Positions 1 to 7,633 of a stretch of DNA of 26,799 nucleotides are shown piece after piece. Made by a program: the position numbers and the translations under genes. How positions within the stretch are numbered: position 1 is the first letter of the stretch; each line of letters starts with the position of its first letter. The notes below the pieces were generated by a model, which saw only the letters and a program-made list of their open reading frames with translations, was not told the origin of the DNA and did no database searches. This stretch comes from an uncultured Bacilli bacterium (GTDB lineage Bacteria; Bacillota_I; Bacilli_A; RF39; UBA660), in NCBI GenBank assembly GCA_934098555.1, contig CAKOOQ010000018.1, forward strand, positions 1-26,799. The letters run 5' to 3'.

Positions 1-1582
1 TCGTATAGGGATTTGTTTGGCTTCCCTCCCCGCTTAAAATCGTCGCAGAGGGTATCAGATATACCGAAGGGCGGACCGCAAACGATCCGTACGCAAAGGA
101 GGCGCCACCATAGCCAGAGTCGCCGACTTTGTACACACCACGAGCATCCGAGAAATCAGCAATAGGAGATAAAGTCCATTGATTATTACTTGAATATAAA
201 AGCCAATCATTGTCTGTACAATCACTGTTACTAGACCAGTTTATTAATTTTTTAGCAAAACAACTGCTTCTATTCATACTAGTACCTCCACTTGTCGCAT
301 AGCCATAATCACTTGGATACATTAAACCTATTTTGCCATTCCACGTCGTTGTTCTTGTTACCGTATCATTACAATAAGTACCTGACGTGCATATCTTTCC
401 GTTATTACTACTTCTTTCGGAACTATAAAGACTACTTGCTGGGTCATAATCATCTGTTCCATTTGTTCCTGTATGCCATACAGCACTCCCTATTAAGGCT
501 TTTAAATTTTCTTTTAAGCCACTACTGGTAAAATCACATGGTGTCGTATTATTATTTGAATCATTATAACAGTTTCCAGAACCATTATTGTAATATAATG
601 AACCTCCAGCACTTTCACTTTCATAGCCTGGATTTAAAAGTTTCATTAAATCGGCCTCACTCCATTCATTAACACCCCAACCATCATTTACGGATGGTTC
701 TGAAGTGTCCCATGAATATTCTCCTATGGATTCATTTCTTATTAATTTTATTCTTGATTCTTTTTTGCCTGTGCCATCATCGATATTATTCATAACACCT
801 ATAATACGCCAAATTTCGTTGTCTACTTTGACATAGTTACAAGGATTTGTCCCTACATATCTTAAATTGTTGTCACTTGTTCCATCATAGGCTAAAGTAT
901 AGGTACAACTATCACTTGAAATACCTGGAACAGTATACACTTCATTTGAAGATAAATCAGCATTTTTCTTAACATAGCTTAAGACATCTTTGCCATCAAC
1001 AGATTCTATATAACTTGTTGTAATGACAACTTTTGAACTAAATTTAGCATTTTGAACACCTTCGGTATTCATGCCTACGTTTTCGTCTAGCCATAATCTT
1101 AGGGTGTACGTTTTAGATTCTTTAGCCTTTAAATATCCGGTTGTTAGTTTAAAAGATGTTTGAGCATTATCTAAAGTTTTCGTGGTTGTTTGATAACTGG
1201 ATAATAAACTTGTTGTTATTTCTGTTTCTGTATCACCTGTTTTTGATGATATCATAGCTTTAACCGCATCATTATTGGTTAACGTTGTCGTATTTAGTAC
1301 TTCTAGGTTAACATTAAAGGATGCATAGGAATCACACGTGTTTGTAATCGTAAATTCATAAGGAGTCAGTTTCTTTCCTTCTTTATCTAATATTGGATAA
1401 GCCTTTTGTAAGCTAATATTGTCTTTATCTGTGAAAGTAATATTAAAACAAGATGTAACAATATCATTTTGTCCTGTTTGGGTTAAGTTTAAGACCCATA
1501 AGGCATAGGATACTCCTATAATAGCGATGATACCTATTAATAAAACAATTGTAATCAAAATATTTCTTTTCTTTTTATCCAT
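1..1582 (-). CDS. Secreted surface protein with C-type-lectin-like tail, 3' end cut by window edge
   Basis: An open frame of 527 codons with no stop runs from ATG 1582 (AAAGGAG just upstream) to the window edge; only the last few residues are missing. The N-terminus has a lysine-rich start (MDKKKRN), a hydrophobic segment at about residues 8-25 and a SYALW end, as in camelysin/TasA-like signal peptides. Residues 30-330 are Thr/Ser/Asn-rich and beta-prone. The C-terminal ~190 residues are rich in Trp, Gly, Asn and Ser, with several Cys and motifs such as WRIIGV, GLMYPSDYGYA, W-TLSP and AVRPSVYL (VRP at 503-505), ending in GEGSQTNPYT. This resembles the repeated secreted proteins of gut Bacillota and the VRP-ending C-type lectin/FGE fold. 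The last ~50 codons are GC-rich, unlike the rest. The likely role is surface display or ligand binding, which is inference. It has its own promoter, separated from ksgA by a terminator. Confidence 0.75.
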   Translation of the reverse strand, partial: MDKKKRNILITIVLLIGIIAIIGVSYALWVLNLTQTGQNDIVTSCFNITFTDKDNISLQKAYPILDKEGKKLTPYEFTITNTCDSYASFNVNLEVLNTTTLTNNDAVKAMISSKTGDTETEITTSLLSSYQTTTKTLDNAQTSFKLTTGYLKAKESKTYTLRLWLDENVGMNTEGVQNAKFSSKVVITTSYIESVDGKDVLSYVKKNADLSSNEVYTVPGISSDSCTYTLAYDGTSDNNLRYVGTNPCNYVKVDNEIWRIIGVMNNIDDGTGKKESRIKLIRNESIGEYSWDTSEPSVNDGWGVNEWSEADLMKLLNPGYESESAGGSLYYNNGSGNCYNDSNNNTTPCDFTSSGLKENLKALIGSAVWHTGTNGTDDYDPASSLYSSERSSNNGKICTSGTYCNDTVTRTTTWNGKIGLMYPSDYGYATSGGTSMNRSSCFAKKLINWSSNSDCTDNDWLLYSSNNQWTLSPIADFSDARGVYKVGDSGYGGASFAYGSFAVRPSVYLIPSATILSGEGSQTNPYT

Positions 1583-1659
1583 AAATGGAACAACTCCTTT
1601 TCTCTTTAGTATGTAACAGTTTGTTTTGTTTTAAACTCTGTTTACTTATTACATGAAAC

Positions 1660-1668
1660 ATTATAGCA
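1660..1668 (-). promoter_or_regulatory. Extended -10 promoter of the surface protein gene
   Basis: The minus strand reads TGC-TATAAT, a perfect -10 box with the TGn extension, about 78 bp before the start codon at 1582. No good -35 box lies 17 bp upstream, as is usual for extended -10 promoters. The leader between it and the start codon is AT-rich. Confidence 0.6.
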
Positions 1669-1719
1669 TTTCAATACCATTCAGTTATAAATATGAAGGG
1701 TAATAGTAATTTTTCATAC

Positions 1720-1750
1720 AAAAAAATCACCATAGTTTACCTATGATAAT
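1720..1750 (-). terminator. Rho-independent terminator after ksgA
   Basis: On the minus strand, ATTATCATAG and CTATGGTGAT form a 10-bp stem with two G-U pairs around a 5-nt loop, followed by seven T. It closes the ksgA transcript and insulates the surface protein gene. Confidence 0.75.
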
Positions 1751-1761
1751 TATAACAGATA

Positions 1762-1771
1762 CCCCCCCCCC
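1762..1771. repeat. Homopolymer of ten C (ten G on the minus strand)
   Basis: Ten C in a row sit 5 bp beyond the ksgA stop codon and just before its terminator hairpin, in otherwise AT-rich DNA. A tract like this is prone to slippage. No coding frame crosses it. Confidence 0.9.
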
Positions 1772-1776
1772 GAGTG

Positions 1777-2553
1777 TCAAGACACTTTAAATAACTCAAC
1801 AAACATTTCGTAAGGAATATCCTCGGCGCGAACATTTTCATCATATCCGTTGGTCTTTAAAATCTCTAGCATAAGGGGCCATGATTCTTTAGGTAAATTA
1901 TTTTTTAATTTTTTTCTTTTTTGTAGGAAACATTGTTTTAAGAATTTCTGAAAACGAGGCATATCTAAGTCTATAATATTTTCTTTCCTTTTAAAGGTAA
2001 TGACCGCACTATCTACATTAGGCGTCGGATCAAAAGATTTTCTTGAGACATCAAAAAGATAATTTACTTCATAATAATGATTTAATAAAACGGTAAAATA
2101 ACCATAGTCTTTTGATTTTGGTTGTGCACTAAAACGGTAGCCAACTTCTTTTTGAACAAGTAAGGTCATTTGTTTTTCGTTTATTTTACTATCTATAATA
2201 TGCTCTATAATCGGAGTAGTAATATAATATGGAATATTAGCAATAATAAAGATATTTTCATATTGTTCGGGTAAATCTTTAACAATATCTCTTTTTAAGA
2301 AATCCTCAAAAATGATTTTAACTTTATCATTTTCATACTTACTAAGAACTTCTTTCATTCTTTCATCTATTTCATAGCAAATAAGTTTACCTTTTTTCTG
2401 AACTAAATATTTTGTAAGAGCCCCTTTACCAGGACCAATTTCAATAATAATGTCATTTTCATTTGTTTCAATAGTATTAGCAATTTTTTGTAAAACGATT
2501 TCATCTTTTAAGAAATTTTGACCTAAACTCTTTTTGGCTTGTATTTTTGGCAT
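1777..2553 (-). CDS. ksgA: 16S rRNA (adenine1518-N6/adenine1519-N6)-dimethyltransferase
   Basis: KsgA (RsmA) dimethylates two adjacent adenines near the 3' end of 16S rRNA, using S-adenosylmethionine, late in 30S assembly. The protein opens with KIQAKKSLGQNFL, the family's hallmark start. It has the SAM loop EIGPGKGALT, the acidic residue in CYEIDE, and the catalytic NIPYYITTP motif; a basic C-terminal region (QKRKKLKNNL) completes the usual ~260 residues. An in-frame GTG at 2562 overlaps the Shine-Dalgarno GAGGTG, so ATG 2553, six bases after that box, is the likely start (258 aa). An extended -10 (TGC-TATTCT) just upstream could give it its own promoter. The ribonuclease M5 gene that precedes ksgA in B. 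subtilis is absent here. The stop is TGA. Confidence 0.95.
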   Translation of the reverse strand: MPKIQAKKSLGQNFLKDEIVLQKIANTIETNENDIIIEIGPGKGALTKYLVQKKGKLICYEIDERMKEVLSKYENDKVKIIFEDFLKRDIVKDLPEQYENIFIIANIPYYITTPIIEHIIDSKINEKQMTLLVQKEVGYRFSAQPKSKDYGYFTVLLNHYYEVNYLFDVSRKSFDPTPNVDSAVITFKRKENIIDLDMPRFQKFLKQCFLQKRKKLKNNLPKESWPLMLEILKTNGYDENVRAEDIPYEMFVELFKVS

Positions 2554-2592
2554 CGTTTTCACCTCAAAAAAAGAATAGCATAAAATGAAATG

Positions 2593-2623
2593 AAAAAAAA
2601 GAGCTAGTTTTAATAACCAACTC
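2593..2623 (-). terminator. Terminator after the 3D-domain gene
   Basis: Minus strand: GAGTTGGTT and AACTAGCTC form a 9-bp stem (two G-U pairs) with a 5-nt loop, followed by eight T. The stop codon of the 3D-domain gene lies in the loop. Confidence 0.75.
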
Positions 2624-3146
2624 GTAAAACATCATAACTTAAAGTGTTACGCCCTACATACATAGAAGCATCATTTTCACTTGGCATTAAAAGGTCTAGG
2701 TCATTACCTAAGACACCACGGTCTAAAACAATCGCGATGATGGGTTTTGAAGATAACTTATTTAAGTTAAATCTGACAATCGTGCCACAGGGCAAGTTTT
2801 TACTGGAAGCCACAATACGAACGTTACCATAAGTGATATCTGGATAATAAGTTTGACCATTTCTTACATTATAAGATGGGGCACAAGAAAGCTTACCACT
2901 ACACAAAGGGCAATCAGCTCCATATCCCGTGACATCCCCAGTAAAGGTATCTTTCGCACTATATAAATCATTTTTTATATCATTTTCAAGACGCATGGCC
3001 ATGGTTGTTAAGTTGATAACTCTATTTTGAGCTAAGGATGAGACACTTGTCACATCTCTTGTGGTACTTATATTAGCCACCAAAACAACAAAAACTAAAA
3101 TAACAAATTGTACCACTGTTTTTAAACTTCCTACAATCTTTTTCAT
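2610..3146 (-). CDS. 3D-domain (MltA/RpfB-type) cell-wall protein
   Basis: This 178-aa protein has an N-terminal membrane segment (about residues 9-26) that serves as signal peptide or anchor. The 3D domain spans roughly residues 68-178. Its three conserved aspartates lie in LDRGVLGNDLDLL (D142, D149, D151), the likely catalytic or ligand residues of the MltA/RpfB/YocH double-psi barrel. Four cysteines (C79, C82, C87, C120) could form disulfides outside the cell. Proteins with this domain act on peptidoglycan in growth and spore germination. It sits between tatD and ksgA, exactly where B. subtilis has yabE (rpfB), but it lacks the G5 and DUF348 domains of YabE, so it is a minimal form. The ATG follows AGGTGA. 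It has its own strong promoter inside the end of tatD and its own terminator. Confidence 0.85.
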   Translation of the reverse strand: MKKIVGSLKTVVQFVILVFVVLVANISTTRDVTSVSSLAQNRVINLTTMAMRLENDIKNDLYSAKDTFTGDVTGYGADCPLCSGKLSCAPSYNVRNGQTYYPDITYGNVRIVASSKNLPCGTIVRFNLNKLSSKPIIAIVLDRGVLGNDLDLLMPSENDASMYVGRNTLSYDVLRVGY

Positions 3147-3168
3147 GGCATCACCTGTTTATAAAAAC

Positions 3169-3197
3169 ATGATAACATAGCTTTTTTTAAATGTCAA
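3169..3197 (-). promoter_or_regulatory. Promoter of the 3D-domain gene
   Basis: Minus strand: perfect -35 TTGACA (3192-3197), 17-bp spacer, -10 TATCAT (3169-3174). The -35 box overlaps the end of tatD. The ATG is 23 bp downstream of the -10. Confidence 0.8.
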
Positions 3198-3936
3198 AAA
3201 GCGACAAAATATTTTTATTGGTGATTTCAGATAACTCTTCTATAGAAATATTTAAATATTCTGAGACAAATTCGGCAATATTTTTAACATATTTAGGTTC
3301 GTTTCTCGTTCCTCTGTAAGGATGAGGTGTTAAATAAGGACTATCCGTTTCTAAAATAATATCGTTTTTAATATAAGGTACTAGTTCTTTTAAATGACTA
3401 TTTTTAAAGGTGACAACCCCATTGATACCCAGTTTATAGCCCATCTTAATGTAAATCTTAGCCACTTCTAAACTTCCAGAAAAAGAGTGGATAACTCCTT
3501 TTACTAAAGGGTATTTTTTTAAAATATCCACGGTATCTTGAGTGGCATCTCTACTATGAATCACCACGGGTAAATGGTATTTCTCTGCAAGGTGCAATTG
3601 GCTTTCAAAGAGTTTTTGCTGTCTTTCTTTATCTTCTTTACCATAATGATAATCAAGACCTATCTCACCTATCGCGATAACTTTTTTATTTTGTAAGGCT
3701 TTTTCTAAAAATATTAAATCCTCTGGTTTAAAGTCTTGGATATTTTCAGGATGAATGCCTAAAGCCCCATAGATAGAAGGATATTTTTTAGTAAGTTCTA
3801 ATACTTCTTTATTTGATTTATTATCACAGCCAGCCACGATAAAACGTGTAATAGAGGCTTCTTGGGCATTTAAAAGGATCTTCGAAATATCTTCATAATA
3901 TTCTTTATATAAATGACAATGTGTATCCGTAAACAT
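3187..3936 (-). CDS. tatD: TatD-family metal-dependent deoxyribonuclease
   Basis: A 249-aa TIM-barrel hydrolase of the TatD/YabD family; members are 3'-exonucleases or DNases that use two metal ions. The metal ligands are visible: the HxH of TDTHCHLY (H6, H8), E91 in GEIGLDY, H127 in VIHSRDA, H150 in IHSFSG and D198 in LETDSPYL. The length is full. ATG 3936 follows AGGTGATATA and lies 8 bp after the HerA-like gene, so the two are probably cotranscribed. In B. subtilis the orthologue yabD follows metS directly; here the type VII block separates metG from tatD. Confidence 0.93.
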   Translation of the reverse strand: MFTDTHCHLYKEYYEDISKILLNAQEASITRFIVAGCDNKSNKEVLELTKKYPSIYGALGIHPENIQDFKPEDLIFLEKALQNKKVIAIGEIGLDYHYGKEDKERQQKLFESQLHLAEKYHLPVVIHSRDATQDTVDILKKYPLVKGVIHSFSGSLEVAKIYIKMGYKLGINGVVTFKNSHLKELVPYIKNDIILETDSPYLTPHPYRGTRNEPKYVKNIAEFVSEYLNISIEELSEITNKNILSLFDI

Positions 3937-3944
3937 TATATCAC

Positions 3945-5786
3945 CTATAAAGTATCAATCATGGAAGGTTTTGGCATCGCTTCATTCGTTATAAAAGGAC
4001 TTGTTTGAACCGTTTTTTCTTCCATGACATTAGACTTACCTTCCCAATAAGACGACACATCACAACTGGCTGAATAAGGTCTTGGATTTGGCATATCGAG
4101 CTTCACAATCATGGGAATTTTAAAAGCACTACCAAAAGAAACACAAGTTCCAGGTTGTAATATTTTCATCTTTTCTATAACGTCTTGACTAATATTTGGA
4201 AGCATTTCCTCAATATATTTAATATCTTTAGGGTGAGTCATTTTGAAGATTAAGAAGTTCGAACATTGAGATACAACCGTATCACTGATTTCCATTGGTC
4301 TTTGACTAATAATACCTAAAATAACCCCGTATTTACGTCCTTCTTTGGCAATTCTTTCAAAAATATTATAACCAATTAAGTAAACGTCATTATCTTTTTG
4401 AATATAACGGTGAGCTTCTTCTAAGAAGATATGAAAGGGAATAGTTGCTCTAGATGCATTTTCTTTAGCAAAGTCAAAAATCATTCGTGTATAAATCTTA
4501 ACAATGGCCTTAGAAATATTGTCATCTAAACCTTCTAAGTTAATATTTATAATTTGCGATTTTTGATTTTTATTACTTACTAAATTTTGGATAAATTCTT
4601 CATAAGTAACATATTTAATACCTTGGAATAATTTACCAACTGGTCCATGGATTAAAGCATAAAGCCGAACTCTTAAAAGTTGGGCATCATCTTGTAAATT
4701 ACGGTTATTTTGAAATCCTTCGCTAATAAGTGTAAAATCTAAAGCTTTAGAGAATGCTTTTAAATCATAAGTAACATTGGCTAACGATTCATCAATATCT
4801 AAATTTTCGTCAATATATTTTAAAATATAATCCGTGATTAAAACTTCTTCACCAAATTTTCCCCTTGAATCTATTTGAAAGCATTCCGAGAAGCTTCTTG
4901 TATAACCAATACCAGGTATCTGAGTATCTAAGTTAAACTCTTTAGTATGGCAGGTATTAATAATGCTAAAGATGTCATCTTTTTTCTTATCTGTAGTGGC
5001 AGAACTATATAAAACCGTAATTAAAGCTTGGGCAATAATATGATTTTTGTATTTGGTGGATTTATCATCATCAATAGCAAATATTTTAGCAATTTTCATT
5101 GCTCTTTCGATAATAGTCAACTGCGAATGTTTATCGGCTTGTAGTAAAATAGCCATATCATCCGTTTTTAATAAATTCATCGGTATTTGCATTAAAATAT
5201 CGGTAGGTTCTTTTTGTTGAGACGTAATGAATTTATAGTTATAACAAGGATTGATGTTGCTAATACTTTTAAAGGCATTTTTATACTCACCAAAAGAGTC
5301 AAAAAATAATAGATTGGCATTGGGTGCGGCAGAATATTTATTGCTTAGTAAATTTTGAACAATACGTGCAACACCACAACTTTTACCCGAACCAGTATTA
5401 CCAAAAATACATAAGTGATTCGCTAGTAAATCATTAATACTAGGGCATACATAGTGGTCTTTATAGGTAGCACTCATACCCAAAACAAACGTTTTGTCCG
5501 ATTCTACCCCAAATAATTCTTTTAATTCCTCATCGTTTATCGTCCTAATATGACTATCTAAACTAGCCTTTCTTAAAATACCATTGTAATAATGCCCGTC
5601 GACAAATTCGCCTAAGAATTTAACTCTTATTTCATCTTCTTTGACTTCCGTAATTTCACTTAAAATTTTATGATTATCTTTTTCAAAAATTAAGTGTAAA
5701 TTTAACAAATCACTACTAACATCATCACTCATTTTATTTTCAATATAGGCAATATTATCACTTATATATAAGATTTTTCCAAACAT
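3945..5786 (-). CDS. HerA-like DNA-translocating ATPase (DUF87)
   Basis: A 613-aa protein with the HerA layout: an N-terminal beta-rich HAS-barrel (about residues 1-110), then a RecA-like motor with Walker A GNTGSGKS (129-136), the HerA signature DSFGEY (163-168), Walker B FHIFLEEAHRYI (451-462), an arginine-finger segment KEGRKYG (481-487) and sensor SQRP (494-497). HerA forms hexameric rings that move on double-stranded DNA, usually with the nuclease NurA in end resection; bacterial forms also occur with Sir2 or other defence partners. No nuclease partner is adjacent. The gene has its own promoter after the type VII terminator and leads into tatD. A role in repair, defence or chromosome handling remains open; the family call is firm. 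Confidence 0.85.
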   Translation of the reverse strand: MFGKILYISDNIAYIENKMSDDVSSDLLNLHLIFEKDNHKILSEITEVKEDEIRVKFLGEFVDGHYYNGILRKASLDSHIRTINDEELKELFGVESDKTFVLGMSATYKDHYVCPSINDLLANHLCIFGNTGSGKSCGVARIVQNLLSNKYSAAPNANLLFFDSFGEYKNAFKSISNINPCYNYKFITSQQKEPTDILMQIPMNLLKTDDMAILLQADKHSQLTIIERAMKIAKIFAIDDDKSTKYKNHIIAQALITVLYSSATTDKKKDDIFSIINTCHTKEFNLDTQIPGIGYTRSFSECFQIDSRGKFGEEVLITDYILKYIDENLDIDESLANVTYDLKAFSKALDFTLISEGFQNNRNLQDDAQLLRVRLYALIHGPVGKLFQGIKYVTYEEFIQNLVSNKNQKSQIININLEGLDDNISKAIVKIYTRMIFDFAKENASRATIPFHIFLEEAHRYIQKDNDVYLIGYNIFERIAKEGRKYGVILGIISQRPMEISDTVVSQCSNFLIFKMTHPKDIKYIEEMLPNISQDVIEKMKILQPGTCVSFGSAFKIPMIVKLDMPNPRPYSASCDVSSYWEGKSNVMEEKTVQTSPFITNEAMPKPSMIDTL

Positions 5787-5810
5787 TTTGTATCACCCTT
5801 ACCTAAAATA

Positions 5811-5839
5811 ATTTTATCAGAATAAACTTTCCTTGTCTA
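5811..5839 (-). promoter_or_regulatory. Promoter of the HerA-like gene
   Basis: Minus strand: -35 TAGACA (5834-5839), 17-bp spacer, -10 TAAAAT (5811-5816) with a TGA extension. It lies between the small-protein operon terminator and the ATG at 5786. Confidence 0.75.
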
Positions 5840-5845
5840 GGTTCC

Positions 5846-5870
5846 AAAAAAAGACCTTTACGGCCTTTTT
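5846..5870 (-). terminator. Terminator of the WXG100-like operon
   Basis: Minus strand: AAAAAGGCC and GGTCTTTTT pair (one G-U) around a 5-nt loop, followed by more T. It begins 4 bp after the stop codon of the last small gene. Confidence 0.85.
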
Positions 5871-5873
5871 GCG

Positions 5874-6179
5874 TTATTTTATAAGTCTTTCTCTGGCTTT
5901 TAAAGTTGGTGAAGTTATATTTTTATCGATGATATTTAAGTCTTCCTCTAATTCCGTATATGTATTTGTGACATCTATAACGGCATTCATAATATGATTC
6001 AATCTTTTATGATATCCATTTAGTATGGAAGATAGCTCAAAAACATACTGAGCTTCAGAATAAGAATCCGGTCCTGATAAAGAGATCATAGAAGCATTAG
6101 ATAAGTAACTTTTAGCCCGTTCTAAATCATCGTAAATGACACTTTTAAGGCCATTTAATGGGTATGATAATCTAGACAT
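5874..6179 (-). CDS. Small helical ESX-like protein, last gene of the operon
   Basis: A 101-aa predicted all-helical protein without a WXG turn and with no signal peptide. Its C-terminal half carries Y74-TELE-78, matching the YxxxD/E type VII export signal, followed by a charged end. ATG 6179 follows AAGGAG and lies 2 bp after the stop of the 100-aa WXG protein, so the two are probably translated together and may pair, as WXG100 partners and LXG-associated helper proteins do. I do not recognise a specific family. A role as helper or substrate of the type VII machine is inferred from operon, size and motif. Confidence 0.6.
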   Translation of the reverse strand: MSRLSYPLNGLKSVIYDDLERAKSYLSNASMISLSGPDSYSEAQYVFELSSILNGYHKRLNHIMNAVIDVTNTYTELEEDLNIIDKNITSPTLKARERLIK

Positions 6180-6181
6180 AA

Positions 6182-6484
6182 TTAAACTCCTTTTTCTATA
6201 TTAACAGATTTCGTTATTGCCAAATCTGTTTTTTCAAGGGTTTTGGTTAAAGCCTCTTTAAAACTGGCTAATGTTTGACCAAAATAAATAAAATCATTTT
6301 TTTCAAAACCAACTTCTTGAAAATATTTTTTAGAAGTCTCACCAACCCATTCATGAGTCACTTCAGGAACATTACTAAACTTAGTAAACATACTGTTTAT
6401 CTCACGATAGTAATCTTGTATTAAATAATTAATATTTTCTTCAATATCTCTTAATTTTTCTGTATCCATATAAGTTACTGCCAT
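6182..6484 (-). CDS. WXG100-like protein (WVG turn)
   Basis: A 100-aa helix-turn-helix protein with WVG at residues 46-48 (HEWVGETSKKYF), the position and setting of the WXG turn of EsxA-like proteins. It has no signal peptide. Such proteins leave the cell through EssC as dimers, or act as carriers for toxins. No clear YxxxD/E motif is seen at its C-terminus; its neighbour at 5874-6179 has one, which fits a heterodimer in which only one partner carries the signal. A strong GGGAGG precedes the ATG. Fourth-position genes like this one also resemble the Lap helpers of LXG toxins. Confidence 0.7.
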   Translation of the reverse strand: MAVTYMDTEKLRDIEENINYLIQDYYREINSMFTKFSNVPEVTHEWVGETSKKYFQEVGFEKNDFIYFGQTLASFKEALTKTLEKTDLAITKSVNIEKGV

Positions 6485-6495
6485 AACTTACCTCC

Positions 6496-6804
6496 CTAAT
6501 CATCGTCTTCTAACTCTTCAAGTTCTTCACGCAACTCTTCAATTCTATCCTTAATACTTGGAATAACATTACTTTTTAAATAATTAGAAGTTTCAGAAAT
6601 GTCACTTTCCAACTCTTTTATCTTAGATATAATAGGTGTCTCATCATCATTAAGAGAATATACATTTATAGCTTTATTTCTACCCTTCTCTAAGGATTCA
6701 GAAGCATCTTTTGTTCCACGAATAATTTTATTGAGATTAGACTCTAAGGTTTGTAAAGCTTTTATTTCCCTACGTATTCTTCGTCTTTCTGATGATTTTG
6801 ACAT
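6496..6804 (-). CDS. Small coiled-coil protein of the type VII operon (DUF5082/YwqH-like?)
   Basis: A 102-aa highly charged, probably coiled-coil protein with a basic start (SSERRRIRREIK) and a strongly acidic end (EELREELEELEDDD). It has no WXG motif, membrane segment or signal peptide. Its length, helical heptads and place in a WXG100 operon recall the YwqH/DUF5082 (Lap) proteins that bind LXG toxins before secretion, but no LXG protein is encoded here. ATG 6804 follows AAGGAGG. The family assignment is tentative. Confidence 0.55.
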   Translation of the reverse strand: MSKSSERRRIRREIKALQTLESNLNKIIRGTKDASESLEKGRNKAINVYSLNDDETPIISKIKELESDISETSNYLKSNVIPSIKDRIEELREELEELEDDD

Positions 6805-6832
6805 TCTAAAACTCCTCCTTTATTTAAAAAGA

Positions 6833-7303
6833 TTAATCTATTCTGATTGATTCAGCGTTTGCACGAATTTCTTCTGCTTGTTGAGAAACTTGAGAACCAG
6901 CTTCTTGAGATGCTTGAGTGTAATTTTGAATAACTAATTCAAACTCAGATAAATTTTGACGCATTAAAGAAACGTGCGCTTGTAATAATGCTTTGACTGC
7001 CCTTAAAAATTCTTGAGTAGCAACTTGTACAGATCCTTTATACGCATTTTCTAAATTAGCGTTTTCATTAAAACCATTAATCGTTTCTTGAATTCCTTGA
7101 ATATATGTATTAATAGCAGTTTTTAAAGAGTCAGCATTGGCAGTGTTTATACCAGCAAAACCACCTGACCAAACATTCGTAACAGCAGTGCTAGCAGATC
7201 CAACAATACCATCGAATTTTCCCGTAACATTAGAAATCACAGATTTAACGCTTTCTGTTGCGGTTCTTGTTATATTACCAATTGAACTTTGTATTGAAGC
7301 CAT
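6833..7303 (-). CDS. 156-aa WXG-like secreted helical protein
   Basis: This is the longest of the six small proteins. The N-terminal ~55 residues are Ser/Thr/Val/Gly-rich and include WSGG (45-48), a WXG-type turn; the remainder (60-156) is a long amphipathic, Ala/Gln-rich helical region (GSQVSQQAEEIRANAESIRID end). It contains no cysteine and no signal peptide. It follows the WXG100 gene at 7306-7623 by 2 bp, with its ribosome site (AGAGGAG) inside the end of that gene. Export by the EssC machine, perhaps as a membrane-active or structural substrate, is inference. I do not recognise a named family. Confidence 0.6.
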   Translation of the reverse strand: MASIQSSIGNITRTATESVKSVISNVTGKFDGIVGSASTAVTNVWSGGFAGINTANADSLKTAINTYIQGIQETINGFNENANLENAYKGSVQVATQEFLRAVKALLQAHVSLMRQNLSEFELVIQNYTQASQEAGSQVSQQAEEIRANAESIRID

Positions 7304-7305
7304 AA

Positions 7306-7623
7306 TTATTCTCCTCTTTCCTTAACAAGGTTTGCATCTATTTCAGCCATATTAGCTGTGATTTGAGAAAACTCATTTTTTAATATTTCATAAGTTTCAT
7401 TTAAACCTTGACATATAGCATCTACATCTGTTTGCATATTCTTCTTAAAAGTTTCGGCAGATTGGCCTACCCAAATTTCATCAACACTTGCATCTAATTG
7501 AGTTAATTGTTGACGTAATTGATTTTGTGCTTGTTCAATAACTTGAGTATGAATGTTATTTAAAGCAGTTTGTACTTCATTAGCATCATAACCAATGTCA
7601 GCACCTTGAATTGTTAAAGCCAT
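7306..7623 (-). CDS. WXG100-family (EsxA-like) protein
   Basis: A 105-aa protein with the standard WXG100 plan: helix 1 (residues 14-47), turn IWVGQSAETF (WVG 51-53), helix 2 (54-100). WXG100 proteins are the signature substrates and co-substrates of type VII secretion and dimerise as four-helix bundles. It lacks an obvious YxxxD/E signal; the preceding gene's product carries one. ATG 7623 follows a perfect AGGAGGTG. This is the clearest WXG100 member of the operon. Confidence 0.85.
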   Translation of the reverse strand: MALTIQGADIGYDANEVQTALNNIHTQVIEQAQNQLRQQLTQLDASVDEIWVGQSAETFKKNMQTDVDAICQGLNETYEILKNEFSQITANMAEIDANLVKERGE

Positions 7624-7633
7624 AACACACCTC

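Noticed and set aside
1..150. Frameshift or assembly break at the GC-rich left edge.
   Set aside because: Translating base by base keeps one frame and yields a sensible VRPSVYL...NPYT ending, so the composition shift is within an intact gene.
292..531. Plus-strand open frame of 79 codons.
   Set aside because: It lies antisense within the surface protein gene, which has a signal peptide, a ribosome site and a continuous frame; the antisense frame has none.
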